Below are positions 63,383-64,000 of a stretch of DNA of 64,000 bases, piece after piece. The notes beneath the pieces were generated by a model, which worked only from the letters and a program-made list of their open reading frames with translations, had not been told where the DNA came from and did no database searches. How positions within the stretch are numbered: the first letter of the stretch is position 1; each line of letters starts with the position of its first letter. The stretch comes from Marivirga harenae (GTDB taxonomy: Bacteria; Bacteroidota; Bacteroidia; Cytophagales; Cyclobacteriaceae), in NCBI RefSeq assembly GCF_030534335.1, contig NZ_CP130565.1, positions 2,501,501 through 2,565,500 of the forward strand. The letters are read 5' to 3'. The position numbers and the translations under genes were made by a program.

Positions 63383-64000
63383 TTGCACAAAATTAAGACC
63401 ATCATATTTGACTTAGGCGGAGTCATTATTAACCTCTACGTTGAGAAAACGATTTCAGCTTTTTCAAATTTATCAGGCTTATCTGAAAAGGAAGTGGAAA
63501 GAGCTTATCTGTCTGCAGAGATTTTCAGAAGGTATGAAAAAGGATTAATTGCAGATGCTGAATTTCTTCAAAGTTTAAGAGATGAATTCAGCTTAACTGC
63601 TTCTGATGATGATATTGTAATAGCCTGGAATGCTATGCTAGGGGAGATTCCTGCAGACAGAATTGAAAGCATTAAAAGCCTACTACAAAATCATAAATGC
63701 ATTGTTTTAAGTAACACTAATGCTATTCATGAGCAGGCATTTCATAAAATTCTATCCAATTCATATCAATATCATCATTTAAATGAACTGTTTCATGAAG
63801 TGTATTTTTCTCATGAATTAAATCAAAGAAAACCAGACCTTGAAATCTATGAAAATGTTTTGAAGCAAACAGAAACAGAAGCTAATCAAGTGCTGTTTAT
63901 GGATGATGGTCAAGCTAATTTGGATTCGGCTTCCAGCTTAGGTATTCACACTCTCCATATACCGAGGAATGGAGGCTTCATTGATTTGTTAGAAAGTAAA
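63383..64000 (+). CDS. HAD-family hydrolase, cut by right edge of window
   Basis: The first 206 codons of a haloacid dehalogenase-like hydrolase. Motif I is IIFDLGGVI near residue 10, motif II is CIVLSNTN, motif III has a Lys in RKPDLEIYE and motif IV is VLFMDDGQ. The form FDLGGVI and a small four-helix cap (residues about 18-90) resemble the YihX-type phosphatases. The start is TTG at 63383: an in-frame stop lies 15 bp upstream and no ATG precedes motif I. The 3' end is outside the window. Confidence 0.85.
   Translation, partial: MHKIKTIIFDLGGVIINLYVEKTISAFSNLSGLSEKEVERAYLSAEIFRRYEKGLIADAEFLQSLRDEFSLTASDDDIVIAWNAMLGEIPADRIESIKSLLQNHKCIVLSNTNAIHEQAFHKILSNSYQYHHLNELFHEVYFSHELNQRKPDLEIYENVLKQTETEANQVLFMDDGQANLDSASSLGIHTLHIPRNGGFIDLLESK

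Noticed and set aside
1-64000. CRISPR arrays, tRNA or rRNA genes, insertion sequences, prophage
   Set aside because: No regularly spaced repeats, cloverleaf-like runs, transposase or phage genes were found on reading through both strands; a short tRNA could still be missed by eye.

Overview
The window reads as AT-rich chromosome from a marine-type Bacteroidota, order Cytophagales; the gene set resembles Marivirga and its relatives, but the genus is inferred and not proven. Support comes from promoters of the Bacteroidota form (TTTG, about 20 nt, TAnnTTTG), a general lack of Shine-Dalgarno sequences, secreted proteins ending in type IX secretion (T9SS) sorting domains, a carotenoid gene cluster, a CarboxypepD_reg-type TonB receptor, a PUR-alpha/DUF3276 protein, a GH3-family protein and many small SCxxx-type lipoproteins. 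Most of the window is ordinary core genome. No tRNA, rRNA, CRISPR array, insertion sequence or prophage was seen.

Layout. 1-10.5 kb: two divergent DEAD-box helicases, a DUF2007 protein, a membrane DHp-like sensor lacking an ATPase domain, an SDR, prmC, ribD, free-Met-R-sulfoxide reductase, hemF, a PAP2 phosphatase, a LytTR response regulator, riboflavin synthase and a DUF58 protein. 10.6-17 kb: DUF3276, pyrD, a BASS-type transporter, an M28 peptidase, a tandem lipoprotein pair, and a compact overlapping operon of rhodanese, HMA, thioredoxin and a small membrane protein. 17.1-22.6 kb: a carotenoid island with a MerR/B12-binding (CarH/LitR-type) regulator, an ECF sigma factor, crtI, crtB, ispH and crtZ. 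23-32.4 kb: a winged-helix regulator divergent from a TonB receptor, then ugd, a UXS-like decarboxylase and galE, then dxs with an alpha/beta hydrolase. 32.6-37 kb: scpA, a UPF0104 membrane protein, a VOC protein, map and small conserved genes. 37.2-39.8 kb: a duplicated lipoprotein module flanking a lipoprotein gene that is shifted out of frame at an 11-G tract. 40-51 kb: an acyltransferase, rluD, outer-membrane proteins, two thioredoxin-fold proteins, a frameshifted GH3 gene, lptB and recJ. 51-64 kb: a secreted TPR-CHAT protein, a very large multidomain T9SS cargo gene split by a 1-nt frameshift, a T9SS-tagged amidase and a partial HAD hydrolase.

How it fits together. The most structured locus is the carotenoid control region at about 18.26-18.40 kb. 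A near-perfect promoter there is overlaid by five GTTTAA/TTAAAC hexamers, four of them at exactly 22-bp steps, preceded by 11-bp-period GTATTTG repeats and an 8-bp-arm palindrome. The regulator next door keeps the Wx9EH and GExHxx motifs of adenosylcobalamin light sensors, so the inference is light/B12 control of an operon that carries both its own sigma factor and the last MEP-pathway enzyme, IspH.

Other signals not explained by gene annotation are a pair of dispersed two-palindrome elements with the same 66-bp centre spacing, a Crp/Fnr-like palindrome before the rhodanese-thioredoxin operon, a structured non-coding stretch at 22.6-23.0 kb, and three single-nucleotide losses at GG/CC junctions in two genes. 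Those losses are either real gene decay or assembly error.
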